In this document: positions 1 through 6,799 of the stretch, piece by piece | How the letters are laid out: the number at the start of each line of letters is the position of its first letter | How positions within the stretch are numbered: position 1 is the stretch's first letter | DNA from: CAVVVS01 sp963751355 | GTDB lineage: Bacteria > Bacteroidota > Ignavibacteria > Ignavibacteriales > Ignavibacteriaceae | Length of the DNA: 18,222 nucleotides | Reading direction: 5' to 3' | Assembly: GCA_963751355.1 (NCBI GenBank) | Contig: CAVVVS010000017.1 | Span: forward strand, 1-18,222 | The notes under the pieces: model-generated | The model's database searches: none | Seen by the model: only the letters and a program-made list of their open reading frames with translations | What the model was told of the DNA's origin: nothing | Made by a program: the position numbers and the translations under genes

Positions 1-455
1 ATTGAACTGTCGAAGTAAGTCCCACCGAAAATAAAAAGGTTTGAACCTATTATTTGTGCTGTTGCAAAAAGCCGTTTAAAATTACTGTTATCACTATCAA
101 TATAAGGAGCTGAATTAAAATTCCATATCTCCAAAGAAGATATAGATTGGTCCGGGGAACTGATTATCCCCCCTGCAATAATCACTTTGCCTGAATCTAT
201 TCCCGCTATCAATCCATATCTTGACTTATCCAATTTCCCGGCATCTCGCCACTCCTGAGTGCGGGGATTATATGATTGGATTAAATCTGTCGGCGAATTG
301 TTTTTATAGTACAAGCCGCCAATAATATAAATTAAAGAATCTTGTACAATAGCGGTACCGCCGTAAACCGGTTTGGGCATATCACCTATCACATGCCATG
401 ACTGCGGATAGATCTCAATTGTGAAAAATATTAGCAGTAATACAAATTTTTTCAT
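1..455 (-). CDS. Secreted Kelch-repeat protein, N-terminal part (cut by window edge)
   Basis: An open frame runs from an ATG at 453-455 to the window edge (151 whole codons, no stop). Residues 1-19 look like a Sec signal peptide: two Lys, a hydrophobic core (VLLLIFF) and a break at about YPQS-W. After it come Kelch-like blades: YGGTAIVQDSLIYIIGG at about 31-47, then a YNPRTQEW motif at 62-69, then GKVIIAGG at 89-96, and a third blade with LFIFGG at about 140-145. The paired Gly residues and the NP..xxW pattern are the Kelch signature, so the product is probably an exported beta-propeller. It lies 65 bases downstream of the PEGA kinase on the same strand and may share its transcript or use its own promoter (505-520). 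The ligand cannot be told; the remaining blades and any C-terminal sorting domain are outside the window. Confidence 0.8.
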   Translation of the reverse strand, partial: MKKFVLLLIFFTIEIYPQSWHVIGDMPKPVYGGTAIVQDSLIYIIGGLYYKNNSPTDLIQSYNPRTQEWRDAGKLDKSRYGLIAGIDSGKVIIAGGIISSPDQSISSLEIWNFNSAPYIDSDNSNFKRLFATAQIIGSNLFIFGGTYFDSS

Positions 456-504
456 ATCAAAACTGTCATTTTTGTTAAATACACTGTACTTATTCGTGTA
501 TATC

Positions 505-520
505 AACAATTTCAATACCA
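505..520 (-). promoter_or_regulatory. Possible sigma-54 promoter of the Kelch gene
   Basis: Read on the minus strand this is TGGTATTGAAATTGTT. It fits the -24 element (TGGYAY), and the spacing to TTG of the -12 element is exactly that of the consensus TGGYAYRNNNNTTGCW. The usually invariant C of the -12 GC is a T. A start about 12 bases further on would leave a leader of roughly 40 bases before the ATG at 455. The neighbouring gene for a sigma-54 activator makes the site plausible, but near-matches are frequent in AT-rich DNA. Confidence 0.3.
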
Positions 521-2116
521 TTAATTATTTTCATTTTCAGCTTTAAAATGATAATTTATTTTTTGTGTTTCTTCAGCATTTACATTAACGGATCTTACAA
601 TGGATGCAAAATTTGGGTTTGTGATTTTTAGCATATAATTTCCCGGCAATAAAATAATCGGCTGGATAGGTGTAGTTCCCTTATATTCTCCGTTTATATA
701 TATTTTGCCCCAGGGCTCTACATTACAAATTATACGTCCTACTAAATTATCTAAATTTATTTTTAGGGAATCAATTTCTCTTCTGTTTAATTTTATATTT
801 TTTATGATAGGCGGATAAGTATCATGAACTAACATAATCTTATGCTTACCCGGTTTCAATAAAATTGGTCCCGATATGGGGGTGGTATCTATGCTGTCAC
901 CATCGATAAAAATTGTTGCCCACGGAGAACATTCAATAAATAATTTGCCGGCTCTATCAGGTGTTAATCCACTACCGTAATCATTAGTTGCTAATCTATT
1001 TGAATTAGGACTATCTTTATGATTGTTATTACCTATTTTACTTTTTCCCGGAGTATTTTTATTACTTTCTTTTGTTTGATTTTTGGCCTCTAAATCTAAT
1101 GTATCATCTTTTCGATTTAATATATTATCCGGATTATTTTGAACTTGCTCGCTTAAATTTTTCTTCGCATGAGATGAGCCGGAAGTTTTACCAAAAATCA
1201 ACAATCCAATAATAATGGAAAACACTATTATGGGAACACCGATATATAACATTTTCCTAAAATTTTTCTGTTCATGAAAAATCTTACTAGGATTATAAAA
1301 AGTATCTTCAATTCCCAATATATTTATAACATCTAGAGCAGTCTTCGGTCTTTCCCTTAATTTTTTCTTCAATAATGCCATTATCGTTTTTTGTATATTT
1401 TCTGGCAGCCCGGCTAATCCTTTCAAAAGTTTGTCTTCTTCAAAATTAAGGATGTTATTTATCGTTTCGCTTACGTTTTTTCCTATGAACGGATTACTAC
1501 CTGTAAACAGTTCGTAACTGACTATTCCCGCAGAGAATAAATCGGTTTGCGGAGTTTTCTCACCTCTAATCTGCTCTGGTGACATGTACCCGGGAGTACC
1601 GACAATTGAAGAACTATGAGTCAATACAATATCATTCGTAATTAACGCCAGACCGAAATCAGCGATTTTCAAATCAAGGTTTGAATTCACTAAAATGTTT
1701 TCCGGCTTTATATCTCTATGAATAATTTGGTTTTGATGGGCAATGTTCAATGCCTCTAAAAGCTGAACAATAAGATGGGTTTTTTGTTCAATGGATAATT
1801 CATTTTCTTTTATTACCTGACGTAAATTTTTGCTATTAAAATATTCAAACGAGATATAGAAAATATTATTATAATTACCGAAGTCCAGCACCTTAATTAA
1901 GTTGTCATGTTCTAGCTTGGCTAAAATTTTTGCTTCTCTTTTAAATCTCTGCAGGAATGTATTTTCAGAAAGATCATCCGTATTGAGGGTTTTAAGAATA
2001 ATTTTTTTGTTGAGATAAACGTGATTAGCAAGATATACACTTGTACCCAAATCCCTTTTTAAAACTTTGACGATCTCAAATTTTTCAAATAGTATTTCAG
2101 TCGTAGCATTTTCCAT
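521..2116 (-). CDS. Membrane Ser/Thr protein kinase with two extracytoplasmic PEGA domains
   Basis: 531 residues. A Hanks-type kinase domain covers about 12-270: Lys42 (IILK) and Glu61 (REAK) for the salt bridge, HRD 133-135 with catalytic Asp135 and Asn140, DFG 153-155, activation segment ending GTPGYMSPE (173-181), Asp192 and Arg256. One transmembrane helix (about 290-309) follows, then a polar Asn/Lys/Ser-rich linker (about 310-388), then two PEGA domains (about 390-455 and 459-525), each with a P-W motif, an IxIDG or IYINGE turn and TTPI. PEGA domains are thought to bind surface or envelope structures, so the kinase probably reads an extracytoplasmic signal and phosphorylates cytoplasmic targets. 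The Gly-rich loop is odd: the three Gly of GxGxxG are replaced (LKRDLGTSVY at 19-28). The start lies 2 bases after the stop of the sigma-54 activator gene, so the two are probably co-translated; that activator is the obvious candidate substrate (inference). Confidence 0.93.
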   Translation of the reverse strand: MENATTEILFEKFEIVKVLKRDLGTSVYLANHVYLNKKIILKTLNTDDLSENTFLQRFKREAKILAKLEHDNLIKVLDFGNYNNIFYISFEYFNSKNLRQVIKENELSIEQKTHLIVQLLEALNIAHQNQIIHRDIKPENILVNSNLDLKIADFGLALITNDIVLTHSSSIVGTPGYMSPEQIRGEKTPQTDLFSAGIVSYELFTGSNPFIGKNVSETINNILNFEEDKLLKGLAGLPENIQKTIMALLKKKLRERPKTALDVINILGIEDTFYNPSKIFHEQKNFRKMLYIGVPIIVFSIIIGLLIFGKTSGSSHAKKNLSEQVQNNPDNILNRKDDTLDLEAKNQTKESNKNTPGKSKIGNNNHKDSPNSNRLATNDYGSGLTPDRAGKLFIECSPWATIFIDGDSIDTTPISGPILLKPGKHKIMLVHDTYPPIIKNIKLNRREIDSLKINLDNLVGRIICNVEPWGKIYINGEYKGTTPIQPIILLPGNYMLKITNPNFASIVRSVNVNAEETQKINYHFKAENENN

Positions 2117-2118
2117 AA

Positions 2119-3615
2119 TTATAGATTTTCATCAATTTCTTTTAATTTAAGCTGAACCCACCTCACGGAAACACCTAATGACTTTGCAGTTAATGTTCTG
2201 TTCCCGGAATATTCAGCTAATCTCTTTTTAAGTAGAATTTTTTCAAACTCTCTAAGTGTGCCTGAAAAATTTATTTCTTCAACATCTTCCTCAATTACAA
2301 TATGTTCAGGCAGCAGTTTATCCGTATCACATAAGATAATCGCTCTCTGCAATACATTTTCCAACTGCCTCACATTACCCGGCCAATTGTAATCTTCAAG
2401 AATTTTCAAAGCAGCAGAATTAATCTGAACATTATTGTCCGAATATTTTTGCAAAAAATATTTTGTTAGTAAAGGAATATCGCCATGACGTTCTCTTAAT
2501 GGTGGAATTTTTAATGGAAATACATTTAACCGGTAGAAAAGATCTTCCCTAAATTTATTCTCTTTTACTAAGTGTCTCAAATCTTTATTGGTTGCCGCCA
2601 AAACTCGTGCATCAACCTTTACAACTTTGGTATCTCCAAGTCTGATTATCTCCTTATTTTGAAGTACGCGAAGTAATTTTGCTTGCAGTGCGATTGAAAT
2701 GTCGGCAATTTCATCAAGGAAAAAAGTACCCTCATTTGCTACTTCAAAAAGTCCCTTTTTGTCTGTATTCGCTCCGGTAAAAGCGCCTTTTTTGTAACCG
2801 AATAATTCGCTTTCAAGAAGAGTATCCGGAATCGAACCACAAAATTGGGCAAGATAAGGTTTTGGGGATCTTTTACTTATATTATGAATCGCTTTAGCAA
2901 CTAATTCTTTTCCCGTACCACTTTCACCCAATAACAATACAGTGGCATCGGTTGCGGCAACTTTATGAATAAGATTTGATAATCTTTTCATTGCGGTACT
3001 CTCACCTATCAACTCTGGAATTTTAAGGACTGTAGAGAGCTGATTTTTTAATCTAAGATTTTCGTCCTGCAGTTCCTCAAGCTTTACAATTTTGTCCAGA
3101 GAAAGAGAGACTATATTAGAGAAAAAATCAAGAAATACCAGGTTCTCATTGGTAAATTCTTTACGGTTCATTCTGCTGTCCACTAAAATAACTCCCCAAA
3201 CTTTATCATTTCTAATTATCGGGACACCTAAAACAGATTTAATATTTTGAATTTGTACACTTAGAAATTGTGATATATTTGGATCATTTTGGACATCATG
3301 ATATAAACAAGGTTGTTTTCTTTCTATTACTTTCTGGATAATCCCGGAAGAAAAATTTGAAATATCCTTAATATTTTCCCGGTTTATATTTCTTGCTGCA
3401 ATAATATCAAATTCATTATTGTCGTCATTGTGTTTGACAAATAATCCTCGCTCGGCATTAATTACTTGAATAATCAAATCCAGAGTGTTCTCTATCAGTG
3501 AATCTTCGTAAACCGCTGAATTTAAAGTCTGGCTTATTCTATACAGAGTATTAAATTGCTCTTTGCCTATTAATCGTATATTTTCCATATTCTCTATATC
3601 ATATAATTCCATCAT
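2119..3615 (-). CDS. Sigma-54-dependent transcriptional activator (GAF - AAA+ - Fis HTH)
   Basis: 498 residues. An N-terminal GAF sensor domain spans about 20-175 (ending LGVPIIRNDKVWGVILVDS), then a short coiled linker (178-196). The AAA+ sigma-54 interaction domain spans about 200-430: Walker A GESGTGKE at 230-237, the sigma-54-contacting GAFTGA loop at 277-282, Walker B TFFLDEI at 297-303, AATNKDL at 340-346, and the FREDLFYRL segment with arginine fingers at 355-363. A Fis-type helix-turn-helix (GNRTLTAKSLGVSVRWVQLK) ends the protein. There is no receiver domain or FHA domain, so control must come through the GAF ligand, a partner protein or kinase-mediated phosphorylation. Its place between a lipoprotein gene (30 bases upstream) and the PEGA kinase gene (2 bases downstream) suggests that it carries the kinase signal to sigma-54 promoters. 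Two N-terminal ATG codons (MM) are adjacent; the first is used here. Confidence 0.95.
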   Translation of the reverse strand: MMELYDIENMENIRLIGKEQFNTLYRISQTLNSAVYEDSLIENTLDLIIQVINAERGLFVKHNDDNNEFDIIAARNINRENIKDISNFSSGIIQKVIERKQPCLYHDVQNDPNISQFLSVQIQNIKSVLGVPIIRNDKVWGVILVDSRMNRKEFTNENLVFLDFFSNIVSLSLDKIVKLEELQDENLRLKNQLSTVLKIPELIGESTAMKRLSNLIHKVAATDATVLLLGESGTGKELVAKAIHNISKRSPKPYLAQFCGSIPDTLLESELFGYKKGAFTGANTDKKGLFEVANEGTFFLDEIADISIALQAKLLRVLQNKEIIRLGDTKVVKVDARVLAATNKDLRHLVKENKFREDLFYRLNVFPLKIPPLRERHGDIPLLTKYFLQKYSDNNVQINSAALKILEDYNWPGNVRQLENVLQRAIILCDTDKLLPEHIVIEEDVEEINFSGTLREFEKILLKKRLAEYSGNRTLTAKSLGVSVRWVQLKLKEIDENL

Positions 3616-3645
3616 ACTCCTGCTGATTAATAATTCTAATCATTT

Positions 3646-4617
3646 TCATTGTATTCTAAAAGTTGCGGGTAACGATCTTACTCTATTATTAAACTTATCT
3701 ATGACCCATACTACCCAATAATAAGTCCCTGAAGTTAAAGGAGTTTGTACCTGATAAGAGATCGAATCAGATGCAATCCCTGCTTTACTTTCAACCAAAT
3801 TTGAACTAGCGATGTCGCTTGTATAAAGCTCTATCTTGTAAGAAAACATATAACCGGGAGTAAATCTCTGCCACTGTAATTCCGGAGAAGATACAAGAGT
3901 TGTATCGTTTGCGGGGCTCAGAATAACCGCACCGTTTTTGATTACCCGGATTACTTTTCCACTACCAACAACAAATTCATTGTTGAAAACATCCTTTACA
4001 ACTATATCAAAATTAAGACCGATTGTTTCTTCGATATCTTTAATATTAAGCTCTGCCATTGTCAATTCAGTTTGATATGTTTTTGATGAAACATTAAAAT
4101 TTAATTCCTTATTTAATTGTAGTTCTGTATTTCTAACGAATACGCTCGATATATCATTATCTGAATCACCTATTTTTGCGTCGATAAACAAATTTGAGGT
4201 TGGTGAAGGATAATATTGGTTTATCACTTCCGTATATATTGATACACTGTCTAATTTCGGAACTTTATTAAGGTTAATATTAGTGCTAATTTTTTTTGAA
4301 CCATTCCATACCACCAATATCGTATCTGTTCTATAACCTTCTTTAGAAAAAGTTAATTCTCCATTCACAGCTTTGATGCGATTTATTTGAAAATTACCGG
4401 AAGTATCTGTCTGGACCAAAATATCTCCGGGCTGCCAATAAACTGAAACTCCCTGGATGCCAATATAAGGTATACTATAAGATTGTACCGTCCCCACTAT
4501 AGAAGCAAATTGATAATCGGGATTAACGGGATCTAGCGGATTATTATGTGGAGCACTACAGGAAAATTGAAACAGCAGAAATATGAATATCAAAAATCCG
4601 TTAATTATTCTATTCAT
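3646..4617 (-). CDS. Lipoprotein with carboxypeptidase-regulatory-like and C-terminal beta-sandwich domains
   Basis: 323 residues. The SPII signal is clear: MNRIINGFLIFIFLLFQFSC with the lipobox Cys at 20, followed by Ser-Ala, so an outer-membrane or periplasmic lipoprotein is expected. Residues about 37-115 resemble a carboxypeptidase-regulatory-like (transthyretin-like) domain: ASIVGTVQSY, GVSVYW, TDTSGNFQINRI and ELTFSKEGYRTDTI. The middle (about 120-225) is beta-rich and not recognised. Residues about 228-322 resemble a fibronectin/Ig-like module with ILSPANDTTLVSSPELQWQ, a YKIELYTSD strand and GTYYWVVWVIDKFNNR. It is first in the probable four-gene cluster, 30 bases before the sigma-54 activator. 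No enzymatic motif is visible; a structural or sensory role next to the PEGA kinase is inference. Confidence 0.85.
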   Translation of the reverse strand: MNRIINGFLIFIFLLFQFSCSAPHNNPLDPVNPDYQFASIVGTVQSYSIPYIGIQGVSVYWQPGDILVQTDTSGNFQINRIKAVNGELTFSKEGYRTDTILVVWNGSKKISTNINLNKVPKLDSVSIYTEVINQYYPSPTSNLFIDAKIGDSDNDISSVFVRNTELQLNKELNFNVSSKTYQTELTMAELNIKDIEETIGLNFDIVVKDVFNNEFVVGSGKVIRVIKNGAVILSPANDTTLVSSPELQWQRFTPGYMFSYKIELYTSDIASSNLVESKAGIASDSISYQVQTPLTSGTYYWVVWVIDKFNNRVRSLPATFRIQ

Positions 4618-4664
4618 AAAAAAAAATAGGAAATTATGTTCATTAACAATGGATTATAAAACAG

Positions 4665-4679
4665 TGCAATTAATTACCT
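4665..4679 (-). promoter_or_regulatory. Sigma-54-like sequence upstream of the lipoprotein gene
   Basis: On the minus strand the bases are AGGTAATTAATTGCA. The -12 half (TTGCA) is perfect and the GG of the -24 half is present, but the distance between GG and GC is one base shorter than the strict sigma-54 spacing and the leading T is an A. Its position, about 48-62 bases before the ATG, is right for a promoter. It is reported because the second gene of the cluster encodes a sigma-54 activator; on sequence alone it is weak. Confidence 0.2.
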
Positions 4680-4868
4680 TCAAAAACTTATTATTGCAGT
4701 GAAAAAATATTAGTATCGACAAAAATTCACGACTACAAGAATGATGAATTAATTCTTATGAATTTAACTTAATAATTATATTAAAGTTTCGCTCATTTCA
4801 AACAATTTTGAAGGAATTAATGCCTAAATCGTCAGTTCAAATTAATCATATCAAACAAATAATTATAG

Positions 4869-4887
4869 TCAAATAATAATAATTTGA
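4869..4887. other. AT-rich perfect hairpin in the divergent spacer
   Basis: TCAAAT (4869-4874) and ATTTGA (4882-4887) form a perfect 6-base inverted repeat around the loop AATAATA. It has no adjacent U-tract and lies far from both flanking genes, so it could be a protein-binding palindrome or chance in AT-rich DNA. Confidence 0.25.
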
Positions 4888-4988
4888 TTGTTATTATACG
4901 CACTTAATAATTAATTACCAATGATATAAAAAAGTCTCAAATTTCCTTCTATGTGAATTAATGTGCCAAGTAAATATTTTACTTAATT

Positions 4989-5018
4989 GTCATTTCAACC
5001 AAAGCGAGAAATCCCACA
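4989..5018. repeat. Degenerate REP-like palindromic element
   Basis: The segment begins TGTCATTTC and continues through an AAAGCGAGAAATCCC block. It strongly recalls the short dispersed elements of Bacteroidota-like genomes of the general form TGTCATTTCGA...GAGAAATC. The ATTTC and GAAAT arms pair as an imperfect inverted repeat. The following AAAAGATTTGG (5022-5032) may be the decayed second half. Identification is by resemblance from memory; no second copy exists in this window. Confidence 0.35.
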
Positions 5019-5335
5019 ATTGTAAAAGATTTGGATCACATGCTCATAGGTTTCAGTCCATAACCCCCCTTCGAATTATCAAATAAGCTATTTTGCAGAG
5101 AAACTATTATAGAATAATAAAGTTTCAATCCTAAAAGTAAGAGGTTATTCGGAATAATGACCATTGTCGCCGGTTAATGATTGTATTTGATGATGAAAAA
5201 GATTCTGATGGAGGATTGATAAAGTCCGTATATATACAATGAATAAATTATTAAGGAAGTTCAAAAGAACATTGTGAAATTTAATTAATACAAGAAAAAA
5301 TTTCTCATTAATACAGTAGTTTGGACAGATATGGT

Positions 5336-5343
5336 TATATTTG
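5336..5343 (+). promoter_or_regulatory. Candidate Bacteroidota-type -7 box before the deaminase
   Basis: TATATTTG matches the Bacteroidota -7 consensus TAnnTTTG. It lies 62 bases before the deaminase ATG. The best upstream TTTG (5320-5323) is only 12 bases away instead of about 19, so the -33 element is not in the expected place. Confidence 0.25.
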
Positions 5344-5405
5344 ATTTTATGAATGGAATAAGCTTATATTAAATAACGAATTAAATTAAAAAAAGTTATT
5401 AAAAT

Positions 5406-5840
5406 ATGGATGCTTTTCTTATTGCTTCAATTGCCGAAGCTCGAAAAAGTTTGCAAGCAGGAGGGATTCCGATAGGATCCGTGCTTATAAAAAATGGGAT
5501 TATATTATCCAGAGGGCATAATAAAAGGGTACAAGAGAATAATCCATTACTTCACGCGGAAATTGATTGTTTAATGAATGCAGGAAGAATTGGAAGCTAT
5601 CGAGATACAATACTGTATTCCACATTAATGCCTTGTTATCTTTGCGCCGGTGCGGTGGTACAATTCGGTATAAAAAAAGTTATCGTGGGGGAATCAAAAA
5701 CTTTTCAGGGGGCAAAGGAATTCTTAACATCTAATAATGTGGAAGTCATAGATATGAACAATCAAGATTGTATAAATTTAATGACTGATTTTATTTCCAG
5801 GAATCCGGAGCTGTGGCATGAAGATATTGGTCAATTATAG
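5406..5840 (+). CDS. Cytosine deaminase of the yeast Fcy1 type (zinc nucleoside deaminase family)
   Basis: 144 residues, full length for the family. The zinc site is intact: His50 and catalytic Glu52 in LLHAEID, Cys77 and Cys80 in MPCYLC. Resemblance to yeast Fcy1 goes beyond the family motifs: GGIPIGSVLIKNG, SRGHNKRVQ, NAGRIG, DTILYSTLMPC, VIVGE and the ending FISRNPELWHEDIGQL, which matches the Fcy1 C-terminus with its substrate-binding Asp (here Asp140). Asn39 (GHNK) corresponds to the base-contacting Asn. The likely reaction is cytosine to uracil plus ammonia in pyrimidine salvage; guanine or another base is not excluded. The usual bacterial CodA is an unrelated amidohydrolase, so this is the alternative enzyme form. 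It is the only plus-strand gene here and stands alone, with no transporter or phosphoribosyltransferase beside it. Confidence 0.88.
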   Translation: MDAFLIASIAEARKSLQAGGIPIGSVLIKNGIILSRGHNKRVQENNPLLHAEIDCLMNAGRIGSYRDTILYSTLMPCYLCAGAVVQFGIKKVIVGESKTFQGAKEFLTSNNVEVIDMNNQDCINLMTDFISRNPELWHEDIGQL

Positions 5841-5887
5841 ACATAACATTTTATCATAAATATTCTGACAACAAACAGAGAACTTGT

Positions 5888-5911
5888 AAAAAATACGCCG
5901 CATGTTTTTTT
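5888..5911. terminator. Weak bidirectional terminator-like element
   Basis: AAAAAATA and ATGTTTTTTT pair as an AU-rich stem (one G-U) around a GC-rich loop CGCCGC, with T-runs readable in both directions. It lies between the convergent deaminase and phosphatase genes, where a two-way terminator is expected, but the stem lacks the GC pairs of a strong intrinsic terminator. Confidence 0.25.
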
Positions 5912-6107
5912 AAGAAGTTTTTTTTTGCAAGAATAACCCCAATTATTACTAATATTCCTATCTAAGACACAATCGATAAAATAAGTTTTCAGCCATCCCA
6001 TACTGAATTCCATGCAATCCTGGAAAAGTAGCTAAATATAATAATGCTGTTGCGACGCTATTTTTTAAAACATCGGTTAAAATTTGAATGACCCGCTTTT
6101 AGTAATT

Positions 6108-6797
6108 TTATTTAATGTCCTCTTCAAAGGTAGGAGTAGAAATAATGTCAATTACCCGGTTATTTTCCACAATAACAGCGCTCAATTTATTTCCCGCATA
6201 AGCTGATGTATCAATATATACTGCATTATTTTTATGATCAAATGTAACTTCTGATTTTCTAGTGTGACCCACTACTTGCAATTTGCCAATATCAATTAGT
6301 TCATCTCTTGTCCATAGAATGCCGTGCTCATTAGCGATCTCCCGGCCGACCAAATCTTGTATTAAATTTAAATCTTCTTCATAGCCCTTTGGGAGTTTTG
6401 ATTTATAATATTTTGATACACCTGCATGCGAGATAAAACAGTCTTCTAAATTAAAAAACAACGGAGCTTCTTTTATGAATTTAAAATGTTCTGAGACAAT
6501 ATCAAAGTGTTTATCATATGAAGTAAGGGTAGTTTCATATCCGTTAAACAACCACGAACTTCCCATAGAACTCATAGGTTCTTTCACAAAATAATAGAAC
6601 ATAAAGTCATGATTACCGGGAGTAAATTTTATTTTTTCTTTTCTGAAAAATTCAATCACCTCATAACTGAAGTTTCCCCTATCGACGAGATCACCCACAC
6701 TAAATATTTGGACAGTAGGATACTTTTCTTTAATCTTATCCACTAATTCTTGAAGGGTGTAAAAACATCCGTGGATATCACCAATAACAGCAACCAT
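6108..6797 (-). CDS. PPP-family metallophosphatase (Ser/Thr phosphatase or Ap4A hydrolase-like)
   Basis: 229 residues. All PPP metal and catalytic motifs are present: GDIHG at 6-10, GDLVDRG at 35-41, GNHD at 61-64, SHAG at 123-126 and GHTRK at 177-181. The size and the ending with IDTSAYAGNKLSAVIVE fit small bacterial phosphatases such as PrpA/PrpB and the ApaH-like relatives, which remove phosphate from phosphoproteins or hydrolyse dinucleotides; the sequence alone does not separate these. The ATG lies 2 bases after the stop of the CoA-transferase gene, so the two are co-transcribed and probably translationally coupled. A role in reversing the Ser/Thr kinase encoded at 521-2116 is possible but only inferred, since they are in different transcription units. 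Confidence 0.88.
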   Translation of the reverse strand: MVAVIGDIHGCFYTLQELVDKIKEKYPTVQIFSVGDLVDRGNFSYEVIEFFRKEKIKFTPGNHDFMFYYFVKEPMSSMGSSWLFNGYETTLTSYDKHFDIVSEHFKFIKEAPLFFNLEDCFISHAGVSKYYKSKLPKGYEEDLNLIQDLVGREIANEHGILWTRDELIDIGKLQVVGHTRKSEVTFDHKNNAVYIDTSAYAGNKLSAVIVENNRVIDIISTPTFEEDIK

Positions 6798-6799
6798 AA

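Larger units (their letters stand above)
4618..5405. other. 788-base AT-rich divergent intergenic region
   Basis: No convincing gene. The region separates the minus-strand signalling cluster from the plus-strand deaminase and should hold both promoters. It contains a near-sigma-54 sequence (4665-4679, minus), a perfect TCAAAT/ATTTGA hairpin (4869-4887), a degenerate REP-like element (4989-5018) and many stops in all frames. Two tiny plus-strand frames were noted: 4820-4876 (18 codons, preceded by AAGGA) and 5177-5242 (21 codons); neither can be supported as a gene. Confidence 0.7.

Noticed and set aside
479..501. ATACAC/GTGTAT hairpin between the kinase and Kelch genes as a terminator
   Set aside because: Six-base stem with an 11-base loop and no U-tract; not convincing as a terminator.
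4820..4876. 18-codon frame with an AAGGA ribosome site in the divergent spacer
   Set aside because: Too short, no recognisable sequence, and no neighbouring gene that would make it a leader peptide.
4951..4968. A perfect TGGCAC on the minus strand (4963-4968) as a sigma-54 -24 box
   Set aside because: The -12 half reads TTCAC rather than TTGCA and the site lies about 345 bases from the nearest minus-strand gene start.
5831..6013. 60-codon minus-strand frame after the deaminase
   Set aside because: It overlaps the deaminase end and the terminator-like element, has unusual composition and no recognisable motif.
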